Source: Mumia sp. Pv4-285 (lineage in GTDB: Bacteria > Actinomycetota > Actinomycetes > Propionibacteriales > Nocardioidaceae). Taken from it: a stretch of 64,000 nt of DNA. A program made the position numbers and the translations under genes. The notes beneath the pieces were generated by a model. That model ran no database searches. It was not told where the DNA came from and was given only the letters and a program-made list of their open reading frames with translations. Of the stretch, positions 50,072 to 58,105 are shown in pieces (within the stretch, counting starts at the first letter, position 1; every line of letters starts with the position of its first letter). Location: the NCBI RefSeq assembly GCF_041320275.1, contig NZ_CP162023.1, positions 3,224,001 through 3,288,000 on the forward strand. Reading direction: 5' to 3'.

Positions 50072-51063
50072 TGGAGCAGAGCGAGCGCGAGCAGTTCGCC
50101 GAGACTGTCCGCAAGGTCTTCGACCGTACGGACACCCTGCCCGACGACGGGCTCGAGGCGATCGGCTGGCGCGATGCGCTGGCTGCCTGGGGTGGGCCGG
50201 CGATCAGCATCGTGCTGGGGGCTCAGGGCCGCGCATGCGCCACCTCGGGCGCGATCGATGACGTCGTCGCAGGCGCGCTGGGCCTCGACGCAGCGCCGGA
50301 CGCTGTCCTCCTCCCTCGCCTCGGGAGCCAGCAGCCTCCGACGACGGCGTCAGACGAGGGTGTGACGGTCGCCGGCGTCGCGACCGCGCGCATCCTCGCT
50401 GCCACGCGCGTTGCCGTCGCCGTCGGGGACCCGACCGGCTGTCGCGTCGTGCGTGTCCCGACCGAGCTGCTCACGGTCGAGCCGATCCTGGGTGTCGACG
50501 CCGATGCGCGTCTGTTCAGCGTCACGGCCGAGGTCGCGACCGGGGATCTCGAGGACGGGCCCAGTGTGGACTGGGCACGTGCCCTGGCGTTCGGGCAGGT
50601 CAGCGTCGCATGCGAGCTCGTCGGAGTCGGACGCGGCATGCTCGAGCTCGCGATCGAGCACGCCACGTCCCGGGTGCAGTTCGGCCGTACGATCGGGTCC
50701 TTTCAGGCCGTTCGCCACCGGCTCGTCGACTCCTTCATCGCCCTCGAAGGTGCCTCGGCTGCGGCGGCGGCGTGCTGCGACGTCATGATCGGTGACGGCC
50801 CAGATGGCGGCAGCGCGGGCACCCTGCCGTCGGCGCACGCCGCGATGGCGAAGGCACTCGCTGGAGACGCCGCTCGTACGGCAGCGAAGCACGCTCAGCA
50901 GGTCCTCGCGGGGATCGGCTTCACGTCCGAGCACCGGTTCCACCACTACTTCCGCCGTACTCTGCTGCTCGACCGACTGCTCGGCTCGCGCACCGCCATC
51001 ACCCAGGAGATCGGGCAGACCGCCCTCGACGCGCGGCGGGTGCCGATGGACCTCCCGCTCTAG
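50071..51063 (+). CDS. Acyl-CoA dehydrogenase-like subunit
   Basis: 330 aa, acyl-CoA dehydrogenase fold, but the central FAD-contact motif is missing or degraded. The second half keeps SRVQFGRTIGSFQAVRHRLVDSFIALEGASAAAAACC and AAKHAQQVLAGIGFTSEHRFHHYFRRTLLLDRLLGS. These are the FAD-facing elements of alpha2beta2 dehydrogenase partners. It most likely forms a heteromer with the 48941 product. ATG 50071 overlaps the previous stop (TGATG). GTG 50068 is possible. Confidence 0.88.
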   Translation: MEQSEREQFAETVRKVFDRTDTLPDDGLEAIGWRDALAAWGGPAISIVLGAQGRACATSGAIDDVVAGALGLDAAPDAVLLPRLGSQQPPTTASDEGVTVAGVATARILAATRVAVAVGDPTGCRVVRVPTELLTVEPILGVDADARLFSVTAEVATGDLEDGPSVDWARALAFGQVSVACELVGVGRGMLELAIEHATSRVQFGRTIGSFQAVRHRLVDSFIALEGASAAAAACCDVMIGDGPDGGSAGTLPSAHAAMAKALAGDAARTAAKHAQQVLAGIGFTSEHRFHHYFRRTLLLDRLLGSRTAITQEIGQTALDARRVPMDLPL

Positions 51064-51073
51064 CGGACTGCCG

Positions 51074-51145
51074 CGTCCCCGTTTTGTGCACTTGTGGCAG
51101 GAATCGCACCGAGGAAACCTGTCGGGATTGCACAAAACGGGGACG
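51074..51145. terminator. Long inverted repeat between convergent operons
   Basis: 17 bp perfect arms (51074-51090 CGTCCCCGTTTTGTGCA and 51129-51145) separated by 38 bases. It lies just after the stop at 51063 and before the opposing stop at 51154. Probably a bidirectional terminator, but the loop is long for one; it could also be a small repetitive element. Confidence 0.55.
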
Positions 51146-51153
51146 GGGCGGGG

Positions 51154-52284
51154 CTACGAGGGCGGCAGGCCGAGGATCCGGGTCGCGATCAGGTTGCGTT
51201 GGATCTGGGCAGTGCCGCCCATGACGCTCTGCGCACGGCTGTAGAGGTACATCTTCATCCACGTGTCTTCCTCGTGGTCGGGATGCACGCGGCTGGCCTT
51301 GAGCGCGGCGTGGGCGACCTGCTGCTCGACCTGGGTCATGAGGACCTTGTCGACCGACCCCTCGGGGCCGTGGGTGATCCCGTCGAGCCGGTCGGAGAGA
51401 CGACGGCGGACGTGGAGCCGGAGCATCTCGGTGCCGACGAGTGCCCAGCCGAGGGTGTGGAGATCTTCCTCGGTGTACGCCGCTCGGTCTTCGCGCGCGA
51501 GCTGCGCAAGCTCCTTGACAGCCTTCGCGTAGCGCGACACGAAACCCAGCTCGCCGGGCTCGCGCTCGTGGCTGACGACGGTCATCGCCAGGCGCCACCC
51601 CTCCCCCGGCTCGCCGACCATGTCGACCGCGCGGGCGCGGGCTCCGTCGAAGGTCACTTCGCCGAACTCACGCGTGATCCCGTTGATCATCCGCAGCGGC
51701 CGCTGCTGGACGCCGGGCTGGTCCATGCGGACGGCAAAGGCGGAGATTCCCTTGTGCTTCGGGGCGTCCTGGTCCGTACGCGCCAGGACGAGACACCAGT
51801 CGGCCTGATCCGAGTAGCTCGTCCAGACCTTGTGCCCGTTGATCACGTAGTCGTCGCCGTCACGGTCGGCGCGCGTGCGCAGGACAGCGAGGTCAGAGCC
51901 GGCATCGGGTTCGCTAAAGCCTTGGCACCACCGCTCGCGCCCGCTCACGATCCCCGGAAGGAAGCGTTGGCGGACGTCATCGCCTGCGTGGCGCAAGATG
52001 CCCTGTACGAGGTAGCCGACGCTCGGCCGCGGCGGCGCCCCGGCGGCCGCGAGCTCCTCGTCGAGGATGACGTCGTAGACCGAGGGCAGGCCCCGTCCGC
52101 CGACCGACTCCGGCCACGAGATGCCGAAGTATCCGGCGTCGTACAACGCGCGGTGCCAGGGAGCCTGGCCGGCCCAGTACTCGTCAGACGTCGATGAGGC
52201 CGGCAGCCCAGGGTTGTTCTCAGCCAGCCACGCGCGCAGCCCCGATCGGAACTGCGCCTCTGCGGGCGAGTCACCGTAGTCCAT
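51154..52284 (-). CDS. Acyl-CoA dehydrogenase (FadE-type subunit)
   Basis: 376 aa with a full FAD-contact motif (WCQGFSEPDAGSDLAVLRTRADRDGDDYVINGHKVWTSYSDQADWCLVLA near 125-165) and VMGGTAQIQRNLIATRILGL at the C-terminus. A base candidate is the Glu in VSHEREPGEL. It is translated with the 52271 product (14-base overlap), so they likely form an alpha2beta2 enzyme. ATG 52284 follows AGGGTGG. It is the second gene of the leftward operon facing the FadD-type ligase. Confidence 0.94.
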   Translation of the reverse strand: MDYGDSPAEAQFRSGLRAWLAENNPGLPASSTSDEYWAGQAPWHRALYDAGYFGISWPESVGGRGLPSVYDVILDEELAAAGAPPRPSVGYLVQGILRHAGDDVRQRFLPGIVSGRERWCQGFSEPDAGSDLAVLRTRADRDGDDYVINGHKVWTSYSDQADWCLVLARTDQDAPKHKGISAFAVRMDQPGVQQRPLRMINGITREFGEVTFDGARARAVDMVGEPGEGWRLAMTVVSHEREPGELGFVSRYAKAVKELAQLAREDRAAYTEEDLHTLGWALVGTEMLRLHVRRRLSDRLDGITHGPEGSVDKVLMTQVEQQVAHAALKASRVHPDHEEDTWMKMYLYSRAQSVMGGTAQIQRNLIATRILGLPPS

Positions 52285-53305
52285 CGTCACCACCCTTGAG
52301 TCCGTGCTGGGCGAGCACGAACGCCAGGCTTGCGCCGGCTCCACCCAGGATGTCGCTGGAGTGCAGGCCGCGGCGCAGGTACACGTGCGCCATGCACTCC
52401 CATGTGTTGCCGATCCCACCGTGCACCTGGATCGCGGTCTCGCACACCGTCAGGGCAGCGCGGCTACTGAATGCCTTGGCATGCCGCGCCGCGAGCAGCG
52501 CCTCGCGTGGAGTGAGCACGTCGGCGGCCCAGGCTGCGTGCAGCGCAAGACTGTACGACCCTTCAGCCGCGACGTGCGCTTCAGCGATCAGGTGCTGTAC
52601 GGCCTGGAACGAACCGATCGTGGTGCCGTACTGCTCGCGCACCAGCGCGTAGTCACGCGCCAGCTCGACCGCTCCGCGCATGACGCCGACGAGATCGGCC
52701 GAGAGCATCGCGAGCGCCAGCGCGGTCCACGCCGTCACGTCGTCCTCACTCAGCTCGGCCGCGCCCTCGACGGGCACGGGGGCGGTCGCGACGCCGGCGA
52801 GGGGGCGGGTGAGGTCGGTGCGGATCACGCTCGGCCGTAGCTCGACCGTACGCAGCTCGTACCCGTTCCTGCTCGGCTCGAGGACGAGCGCGCTCGCACT
52901 GCCGCCGGCGTCGACGGCGACAGTCTCGGCGGCGTCGCTCGTGGGGACGCGAGCCAGATGAGCAAGGTCGGAGGTGAGTGCGAAGGTGGTGGCATCGACG
53001 TCCTCAAGGCCAGCGCGACGCGCGAGGTCGCCGGCGAGCAACGGTCCGAGATAGGAGGTGTCAGCCAGCGCGCGGGCGAGCTCTTCGGCCACGATCGCGG
53101 CTTCGACGCCCGACGCCAGGGGCGTGCCTGGCTCATCGTCGGGAAGTCGCAGCTGACGCCAGCCCGACGACGTCACCGCAGCATCGAGCTTGGCTGCGCG
53201 CTCCGTGTCATCGAGGTCGCTGACGTTGCCCGGGCACAGCGTCTGAGCAAGCTTGCGAGCAGTCTCTTTGAGGGCGACCTGCTCAGGCGAGAGCCGTACG
53301 TCCAC
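52271..53305 (-). CDS. Acyl-CoA dehydrogenase-like subunit
   Basis: 344 aa acyl-CoA dehydrogenase-fold partner with REQYGTTIGSFQAVQHLIAEAHVAAEGS and ETAIQVHGGIGNTWECMAHVYLRRGLHSSDILGG near the end. The N-terminal ETARKLAQTL and central region lack the full FAD motif. It probably pairs with the 51154 product. GTG 53305 has GGAGG five bases ahead. It leads the two-gene operon, and operator E lies 80 bases upstream. Confidence 0.9.
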   Translation of the reverse strand: MDVRLSPEQVALKETARKLAQTLCPGNVSDLDDTERAAKLDAAVTSSGWRQLRLPDDEPGTPLASGVEAAIVAEELARALADTSYLGPLLAGDLARRAGLEDVDATTFALTSDLAHLARVPTSDAAETVAVDAGGSASALVLEPSRNGYELRTVELRPSVIRTDLTRPLAGVATAPVPVEGAAELSEDDVTAWTALALAMLSADLVGVMRGAVELARDYALVREQYGTTIGSFQAVQHLIAEAHVAAEGSYSLALHAAWAADVLTPREALLAARHAKAFSSRAALTVCETAIQVHGGIGNTWECMAHVYLRRGLHSSDILGGAGASLAFVLAQHGLKGGDDGLR

Positions 53306-53384
53306 ATGCACCTCCGTCGATTTCCTACCGGCGTGTCGCTGATTCGGCGTCACACCTTCCGAAGGACCCTCATGTAAGTCTATA

Positions 53385-53400
53385 TTGACGTCGAAGTCAA
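53385..53400. promoter_or_regulatory. Island operator E: TTGACGTCGAAGTCAA
   Basis: 16 bp palindrome with one arm mismatch, within an AT-rich patch (TATA and ATAT flanks), in the 119 bp gap between the leftward dehydrogenase pair (53305) and the FadD-type ligase (53425). Identical in most bases to operator D read on the other strand. Confidence 0.85.
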
Positions 53401-53424
53401 ATATCTCGAGCGAGGAGATCCCGA

Positions 53425-55005
53425 ATGTCTGAACCCGAAGGCGGATGGCCGAGCATCGCCGAGATGCTGCGCGCCTCAGCACACGCGCACGCCGATCGGG
53501 TCGCCGTGGTCGACGGTGACCGCACGATGTCCTACACCGACCTCTTCGAGGAGTCGCGGCGCTTCGCCGCGGCCCTTGTCGCCGACGGCGTCGAGCGTGG
53601 AGACCGGGTGTCGATCTGGGCGTTCAACTCCGCCGAGTGGATCATCGCCGTGCTCGGGATCCACCAGGCGGGCGCGACGCTGATCCCGATCAACACCCGC
53701 TTCAAGGGTCTCGAGGCATCCGAGCTCCTGCGTCGTGGCCGCGTCGGAGTCCTCATCGCCGTGACCGACTTCCTCGGCACCGACTACGTCGAGATGCTCG
53801 AGTCCACGGAGGAGGACCTCCCGGACCTGCGGACCATCGTCGCCGCACGCGGCCCGGCAACTGCGCCGTCGGTGTCATGGGCGGACTTTCTCGACAGGGC
53901 GACCGACGCCGACTTCGACGAGGTCGATCGCCGCCGCACGCTGATCGGACCGGACGACCCAGCGGACATGCTCTTCACGTCGGGGACGACCGGGACACCC
54001 AAGGGCGTCATCGCCACTCAGTCCCAGACGCTCGCGGTCGCCCAGGACTGGGCTGTGATGACCGGGTTGAGCGAGGACGACCGCTATCTCATGGTCAACC
54101 CGTACTTCCACATGTTCGGGCTCAAGGCCGGCATCCTCGCCAGCACCTCGGTCGGCGCGTGCATGCTGCCCGTCCCGGTGTTCGACGTGGCGGCATCGCT
54201 TCGGGCCGTCGAGCGTGAGCAGATCACGGTATTCCCCGGAGCACCGACGCTGTACGGGTCGATTCTCGAGCACCCAGAACGCTCGGCGTTCGACCTGTCG
54301 ACCCTCCGGGTCGCGGTGACCGGCGCGGCCGACATCCCGGTCGAGCTCATCCGGCGGATCTATGCCGAGCTGCCGTTCGACTACGTGGTCTCCGGCTACG
54401 GACTCACGGAGGCAGGCACCGCCGCGAGCACCTCGCGCGACGACACCCCGGAGAAGATCGCCACCACTGTCGGCAAGGCCCGTCCCGGCTTCGAGATCCG
54501 TGTCGCCGACGAGTTCGACGCACCGGTGCCCGCTGGCAAGGTCGGCCAGATCCTCCTGCGCGGCCCCTCGGTGATGAGTGCCTACCTCGATGATCCCGAG
54601 ACCACGGCGGCCGTACTCTCTGACGACGGTTGGCTGCGGACCGGCGACCTGGGTCGCTTCGACAAGGACGGATACCTGACGATCGTCGGTCGCACGAAGG
54701 AGATGTTCATCGTCGGCGGTTTCAACGCCTATCCCGCGGAGATCGAGTCGATACTCATGCGACACCCGTCCATCACCAACGTGGCCGTCGTGGGCATCCC
54801 GGACGAGCGGATGGGTGAGGTCGGGATGGCATTCGTCGTCGCCTCCGAACCCGTCGACGAGGCAGACGTGATCGCGTGGTCGCGAAACAACATGGCGAAC
54901 TACAAGGTTCCCCGCCAGGTCCGCATCATCGATGAGCTGCCCCTCAACGCGACCGGCAAGGTCCAGAAGTCCGCCTTGCTCGAGCAGACTCCTCGCCCTT
55001 CTTGA
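53425..55005 (+). CDS. FadD-type acyl-CoA synthetase (FadD3-like)
   Basis: 526 aa AMP-binding ligase that activates a carboxylic acid to its CoA thioester with ATP. Phosphate loop MLFTSGTTGTPKGVIATQ near residue 175, YGLTEAGTAA near 330, WLRTGDLGRFDKDGYLTIVGRTKEMFIVGGFNAYPAEIE near 405, and the catalytic lysine in LPLNATGKVQKSALL near 513. The overall text resembles FadD3-type enzymes that act on steroid ring fragments, but this rests on family memory only. GAGGAGATCCCGA precedes the ATG. Operator E is 25 bases upstream. Confidence 0.93.
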   Translation: MSEPEGGWPSIAEMLRASAHAHADRVAVVDGDRTMSYTDLFEESRRFAAALVADGVERGDRVSIWAFNSAEWIIAVLGIHQAGATLIPINTRFKGLEASELLRRGRVGVLIAVTDFLGTDYVEMLESTEEDLPDLRTIVAARGPATAPSVSWADFLDRATDADFDEVDRRRTLIGPDDPADMLFTSGTTGTPKGVIATQSQTLAVAQDWAVMTGLSEDDRYLMVNPYFHMFGLKAGILASTSVGACMLPVPVFDVAASLRAVEREQITVFPGAPTLYGSILEHPERSAFDLSTLRVAVTGAADIPVELIRRIYAELPFDYVVSGYGLTEAGTAASTSRDDTPEKIATTVGKARPGFEIRVADEFDAPVPAGKVGQILLRGPSVMSAYLDDPETTAAVLSDDGWLRTGDLGRFDKDGYLTIVGRTKEMFIVGGFNAYPAEIESILMRHPSITNVAVVGIPDERMGEVGMAFVVASEPVDEADVIAWSRNNMANYKVPRQVRIIDELPLNATGKVQKSALLEQTPRPS

Positions 55006-55029
55006 CCCGAGGGTCGCTCGCGCCTATTT

Positions 55030-55045
55030 TCGACTCCGACATCAA
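55030..55045. promoter_or_regulatory. Island operator F: TCGACTCCGACATCAA
   Basis: Weaker 16 bp match to the island consensus, 21 bases ahead of the SDR start at 55066 and 25 bases after the ligase stop. It suggests a separate promoter for the SDR operon. Confidence 0.55.
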
Positions 55046-55065
55046 AATTAATGCGAGAGGACGTC

Positions 55066-55830
55066 ATGACGAGATTCCAGGACCGGGTCGCCGTCGTCAC
55101 CGGAGCAGCGCGCGGACTCGGCGCACGGATCGCGAAGGACCTCGCGGCCGAGGGAGCGCGCGTCGCCGTGCTCGACCTCGACGAGGAGCGTACGACTCCT
55201 GTCGTCGACGAGATCCGTGCAGCCGGCGGTGACGCCATCGGCCTCGGAGCCGACGTCGGCGACAGCGACCAGGTCGAGGGCGCGGTTGCTCGCGTCGTCG
55301 ACGCCTTCGGTTCCGTGCACATCCTGGTGAACAACGCCGGAATCACCCGCGACAACCTCCTCTTCAAGATGACCGACGAGGACTGGGACACCGTCATGCA
55401 GGTGCACCTGCGGGGAACCTTCGCCATGACCCGAGCCGCGCAGCGCTCGATGGTCGAGCAGAAGTACGGGCGCATCATCAACCTCTCGTCCACGGCCGCG
55501 CTGGGCAACCGCGGCCAGGCGAACTACTCCGCCGCCAAGATGGGGTTGCAGGGCTTCACCAAGACGGTCGCCCTCGAGCTCGGGCCGATGGGCATCACGT
55601 CCAACTGCGTCGCCCCCGGCTACATCGACACCGAGATGACGCGAGCCGTCGCCGAGCGCGTGGGCGTGCCCCTCGAAGAACGCCTCGCCGAGTACGCCGC
55701 CCGCATGCCGCTGCGCCGGGTCGGCCAGCCCGAGGACATCGCCAACGCGGTGCTCTTCTTCGCCAGCGAGCCTTCCAGCTTCGTGACCGGCCAGGTCCTC
55801 TATGTCGACGGCGGGCGGTGGCTCGTGTGA
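55066..55830 (+). CDS. SDR family oxidoreductase, FabG/3-hydroxyacyl-CoA dehydrogenase type
   Basis: 254 aa classical SDR. TGAARGLGARI near 12-22, NNAG near 90, serine in NLSSTAAL near 140, YSAAKMG (YxxxK) near 155, and the end GQVLYVDGGRWLV. It oxidises a 3-hydroxyacyl-CoA or alcohol. ATG 55066 with GAGAGGA ahead is preferred over ATG 55051. It leads an operon of SDR, dehydrogenase and two MaoC-type hydratase subunits. Confidence 0.93.
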   Translation: MTRFQDRVAVVTGAARGLGARIAKDLAAEGARVAVLDLDEERTTPVVDEIRAAGGDAIGLGADVGDSDQVEGAVARVVDAFGSVHILVNNAGITRDNLLFKMTDEDWDTVMQVHLRGTFAMTRAAQRSMVEQKYGRIINLSSTAALGNRGQANYSAAKMGLQGFTKTVALELGPMGITSNCVAPGYIDTEMTRAVAERVGVPLEERLAEYAARMPLRRVGQPEDIANAVLFFASEPSSFVTGQVLYVDGGRWLV

Positions 55831-57005
55831 GCGCCGTCGAGCCGGGAGACGACCTGCCGAGCGAGGCGGAGATCCGCTCCGCCGTCCGCGACCTGGCCGG
55901 CCGCTTCGACGACGGCTACTGGGCCAAGCTCGACGAGGCGAGCGAGTTCCCCTGGGAGTTCTACAACGCGTTCGCCGACGCCGGCTGGCTCGGCATCGCG
56001 ATCCCGACCCAGTACGGCGGGGCGGGGATGGGAATCTCCTCCGCGGCCGCTCTGCTGTACGAGATCGCTGCCTCCGGCGCCGGCATGAACGGCTGCAGCC
56101 CCTTCCACCTCACGATCTTCGGGCTCAACCTGGTCGCGAAGCACGGTGGTGACGCACTGTGCCAGGAGCTTCTCCCCCGCGCCGCGGACGGGAGCCTGCA
56201 CGTCTGCTTCGCGATCACCGAGCCTGATGCCGGGTCGGACACCAGCCGGATCCGCACCCAGGCACGCAAGGACGGGACCGACTACGTCATCAACGGACGC
56301 AAGGTCTGGATCACCAAGGCGGCGCAGTCCGAGAAGGCCGTCATGCTGGTGCGGACGAGCCCCGCTCCGGAGGGCGGCCGCCCGACCGACGGGCTCTCGA
56401 TGTTCGTCGTCGACCTGGACAGCGACAAGGTTGAGATGCGCGCCATCCCGAAGATGGGACGCAACGCGGTCTCGTCGTACGAGCTGTTCATCGACGACCT
56501 GCGCGTACCCGGCTCTGCGCTGATCGGCGAAGAGGGCAAGGGTTTCCGCTATCTCCTCGACGGCATCAACCCTGAGCGCATCCTGCTCGCGAACGAGGCC
56601 CTCGGCATCGGTCGTGCCGCCCTTCGCAAGGCGGTCGCGTACTCCAAGGAACGCATCGTCTTCGATCGGCCGATCGGCCAGAACCAGGGCATCGCCTTCC
56701 CGCTCGCGGAGGCCACCATGCGCCTCGATGCGGCCGAGGCGATGGCGCGGATCGCGGCGGAGAAGTACGACCGGGGCGAGCCCTGCGGACGCGAGGCCAA
56801 CACCGCGAAGTTCCTGTGCGCCGACGCCGGGTTCCAGGCCGCCGACGCCGCGCTTCAGACCCACGGCGGGTTCGGGTACGCCCGGGAGTACCACGTCGAG
56901 CGCTACTTCCGCGAGTCGCGGCTCATGCGGATCGCACCCGTCAGCCAGGAGATGGTCCTCAACTACATGAGCGAGCACGTCCTCGGCCTGCCGAAGTCGT
57001 ACTGA
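55827..57005 (+). CDS. Acyl-CoA dehydrogenase
   Basis: 392 aa. FAD motif CFAITEPDAGSDTSRIRTQARKDGTDYVINGRKVWITKAAQSEKAVML near 130-175, base candidate Glu in GINPERILLANEALGIG, and a C-terminal QTHGGFGYAREYHVERYFRESRLMRIAPVSQEMVLNYM typical of FadE-type long or branched acyl enzymes. GTG 55827 overlaps the SDR stop (GTGA); GTG 55818 is possible. It makes the enoyl-CoA for the next hydratases. Confidence 0.94.
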   Translation: MSAVEPGDDLPSEAEIRSAVRDLAGRFDDGYWAKLDEASEFPWEFYNAFADAGWLGIAIPTQYGGAGMGISSAAALLYEIAASGAGMNGCSPFHLTIFGLNLVAKHGGDALCQELLPRAADGSLHVCFAITEPDAGSDTSRIRTQARKDGTDYVINGRKVWITKAAQSEKAVMLVRTSPAPEGGRPTDGLSMFVVDLDSDKVEMRAIPKMGRNAVSSYELFIDDLRVPGSALIGEEGKGFRYLLDGINPERILLANEALGIGRAALRKAVAYSKERIVFDRPIGQNQGIAFPLAEATMRLDAAEAMARIAAEKYDRGEPCGREANTAKFLCADAGFQAADAALQTHGGFGYAREYHVERYFRESRLMRIAPVSQEMVLNYMSEHVLGLPKSY

Positions 57006-57009
57006 GCCG

Positions 57010-57600
57010 ATGGACGACGACTGGAAGCGCGCCTGGCAGCCGCTGATGGACAAGGTCGGTCAGCTGCTCGACGACGACGAGCTCCGCTTCGGACCTGAGA
57101 CGGTGGAGCGTGGCGCGGTCCGGCGCTTCGTCGAACCGCTCGAGCTCGACTCGGCTCTGCACACCGACCCCGACACCGCGCGACAGCACGGCCATCCAGA
57201 CATCGTCGCCCCGTACACCTCGGTGTGGACCTTCCTGCTTCCCCGGGCGTGGACGCCTGGCGGCGGGGAGCTCTATCCCGACGAGGCCGACCGGGACGCC
57301 CAGCCGAGCTGGAGCCCGATCGGCGACGACGTCGTTCCCGGCGCACCGCCGACCAGCAGCATGTTCGGGAGCGGCATCTCGCTCGAGTTCGACCGGCCAC
57401 TCCACATCGGTGATCGCGTCGCAGCGGGACCACGCCGGCTCCTCGCGTGCACACCGAAGGAGACTCGGGTCGGTCGCGGAGCGTTCGTGCGGTTCGAGCG
57501 GGACGTGGTGGCGGAGTCCGGTGAACGCGTCTGCCGGATGACCGGCGAGATCTATCTCTACGACCCGCACCCGGAGCCGGAGGAGGCAGAGCGTGTGTGA
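57010..57600 (+). CDS. FAS1-type (N-terminal MaoC-like) dehydratase subunit
   Basis: 196 aa hotdog-fold protein of the FAS1-like dehydratase group: MDDDWKRAWQPLMDKVGQLLDDDELRFGPETVERGAVRRFVEPLELDSALHTD, then GSGISLEFDRPLHIGDRVAAG. Lacks the hydratase-2 YxxAxHxD. In such pairs this chain forms the substrate tunnel while the partner bears the active site. It overlaps the 57593 gene by eight bases, so they likely make a heteromer that hydrates an enoyl-CoA, as in MaoC-type steroid hydratases. Confidence 0.88.
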   Translation: MDDDWKRAWQPLMDKVGQLLDDDELRFGPETVERGAVRRFVEPLELDSALHTDPDTARQHGHPDIVAPYTSVWTFLLPRAWTPGGGELYPDEADRDAQPSWSPIGDDVVPGAPPTSSMFGSGISLEFDRPLHIGDRVAAGPRRLLACTPKETRVGRGAFVRFERDVVAESGERVCRMTGEIYLYDPHPEPEEAERV

Positions 57601-58027
57601 GGCGGACCAACGGACGTACGACGAGGTGGCCGTCGGCGACGTCCTGCCCGGCGCCTCGTACCCGCTACCCGTCCACAGGCTGGTGCTCGCCGCCGGGGCG
57701 ACGCGGGACTACACCGCGATCCACCACAACGACGAGTACGCCCGGGCGACCGGGGCGCCCTCGATGTACGCGAGCGCGATCCTCCTGCAAGGCATGTGGG
57801 AACGCGTCGTACGCGACTGGATCGGCTCGGCAGGGACCATCCGTGCCCTGCGTGACTTCCGGATGCGCCGGTTCACCCTGGTCGGTTCCGTTGCCCGGGT
57901 CGAGGGGAGGGTGATCGGCAAGCACCGTGACGGCGCCACCGGCATCGTCGAGATCGAGATGCGCACGCTCGTCGAGGACACCGTCACCGTCGGTCCCGGG
58001 ACCGTCGTCGTGACCCTTCCCGGCTGA
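57593..58027 (+). CDS. MaoC-like (R)-specific enoyl-CoA hydratase subunit
   Basis: 144 aa hotdog protein with the hydratase-2 motif AGATRDYTAIHHNDEYARATGAPSMYASAILLQGMWERVV near 35-70, where Asp and His act in water addition. GTG 57593 lies inside the end of the FAS1-like gene, so translation is coupled. It is the catalytic half of the hydratase pair. It ends just before a strong terminator hairpin. Confidence 0.92.
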   Translation: MCEADQRTYDEVAVGDVLPGASYPLPVHRLVLAAGATRDYTAIHHNDEYARATGAPSMYASAILLQGMWERVVRDWIGSAGTIRALRDFRMRRFTLVGSVARVEGRVIGKHRDGATGIVEIEMRTLVEDTVTVGPGTVVVTLPG

Positions 58028-58045
58028 AGCGGCCCGCCAAGACAC

Positions 58046-58091
58046 ACGAGGGGTTGCAGTGGTCCGAGATCCGGACCACTGCACCCCTCGT
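58046..58091. terminator. Bidirectional terminator hairpin
   Basis: A 20 bp stem (58046-58066 with 58072-58091, one bulged T) between the convergent hydratase (ends 58027) and binding protein (ends 58106). Clear and strong. Confidence 0.85.
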
Positions 58092-58105
58092 CGCGTGCGG
58101 CCTGC

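Noticed and set aside
53425-55005. Naming the ligase fadD3
   Set aside because: Resemblance is from memory of the family only. Neighbours such as IpdAB that define the HIP pathway are not seen, so no gene symbol is given.
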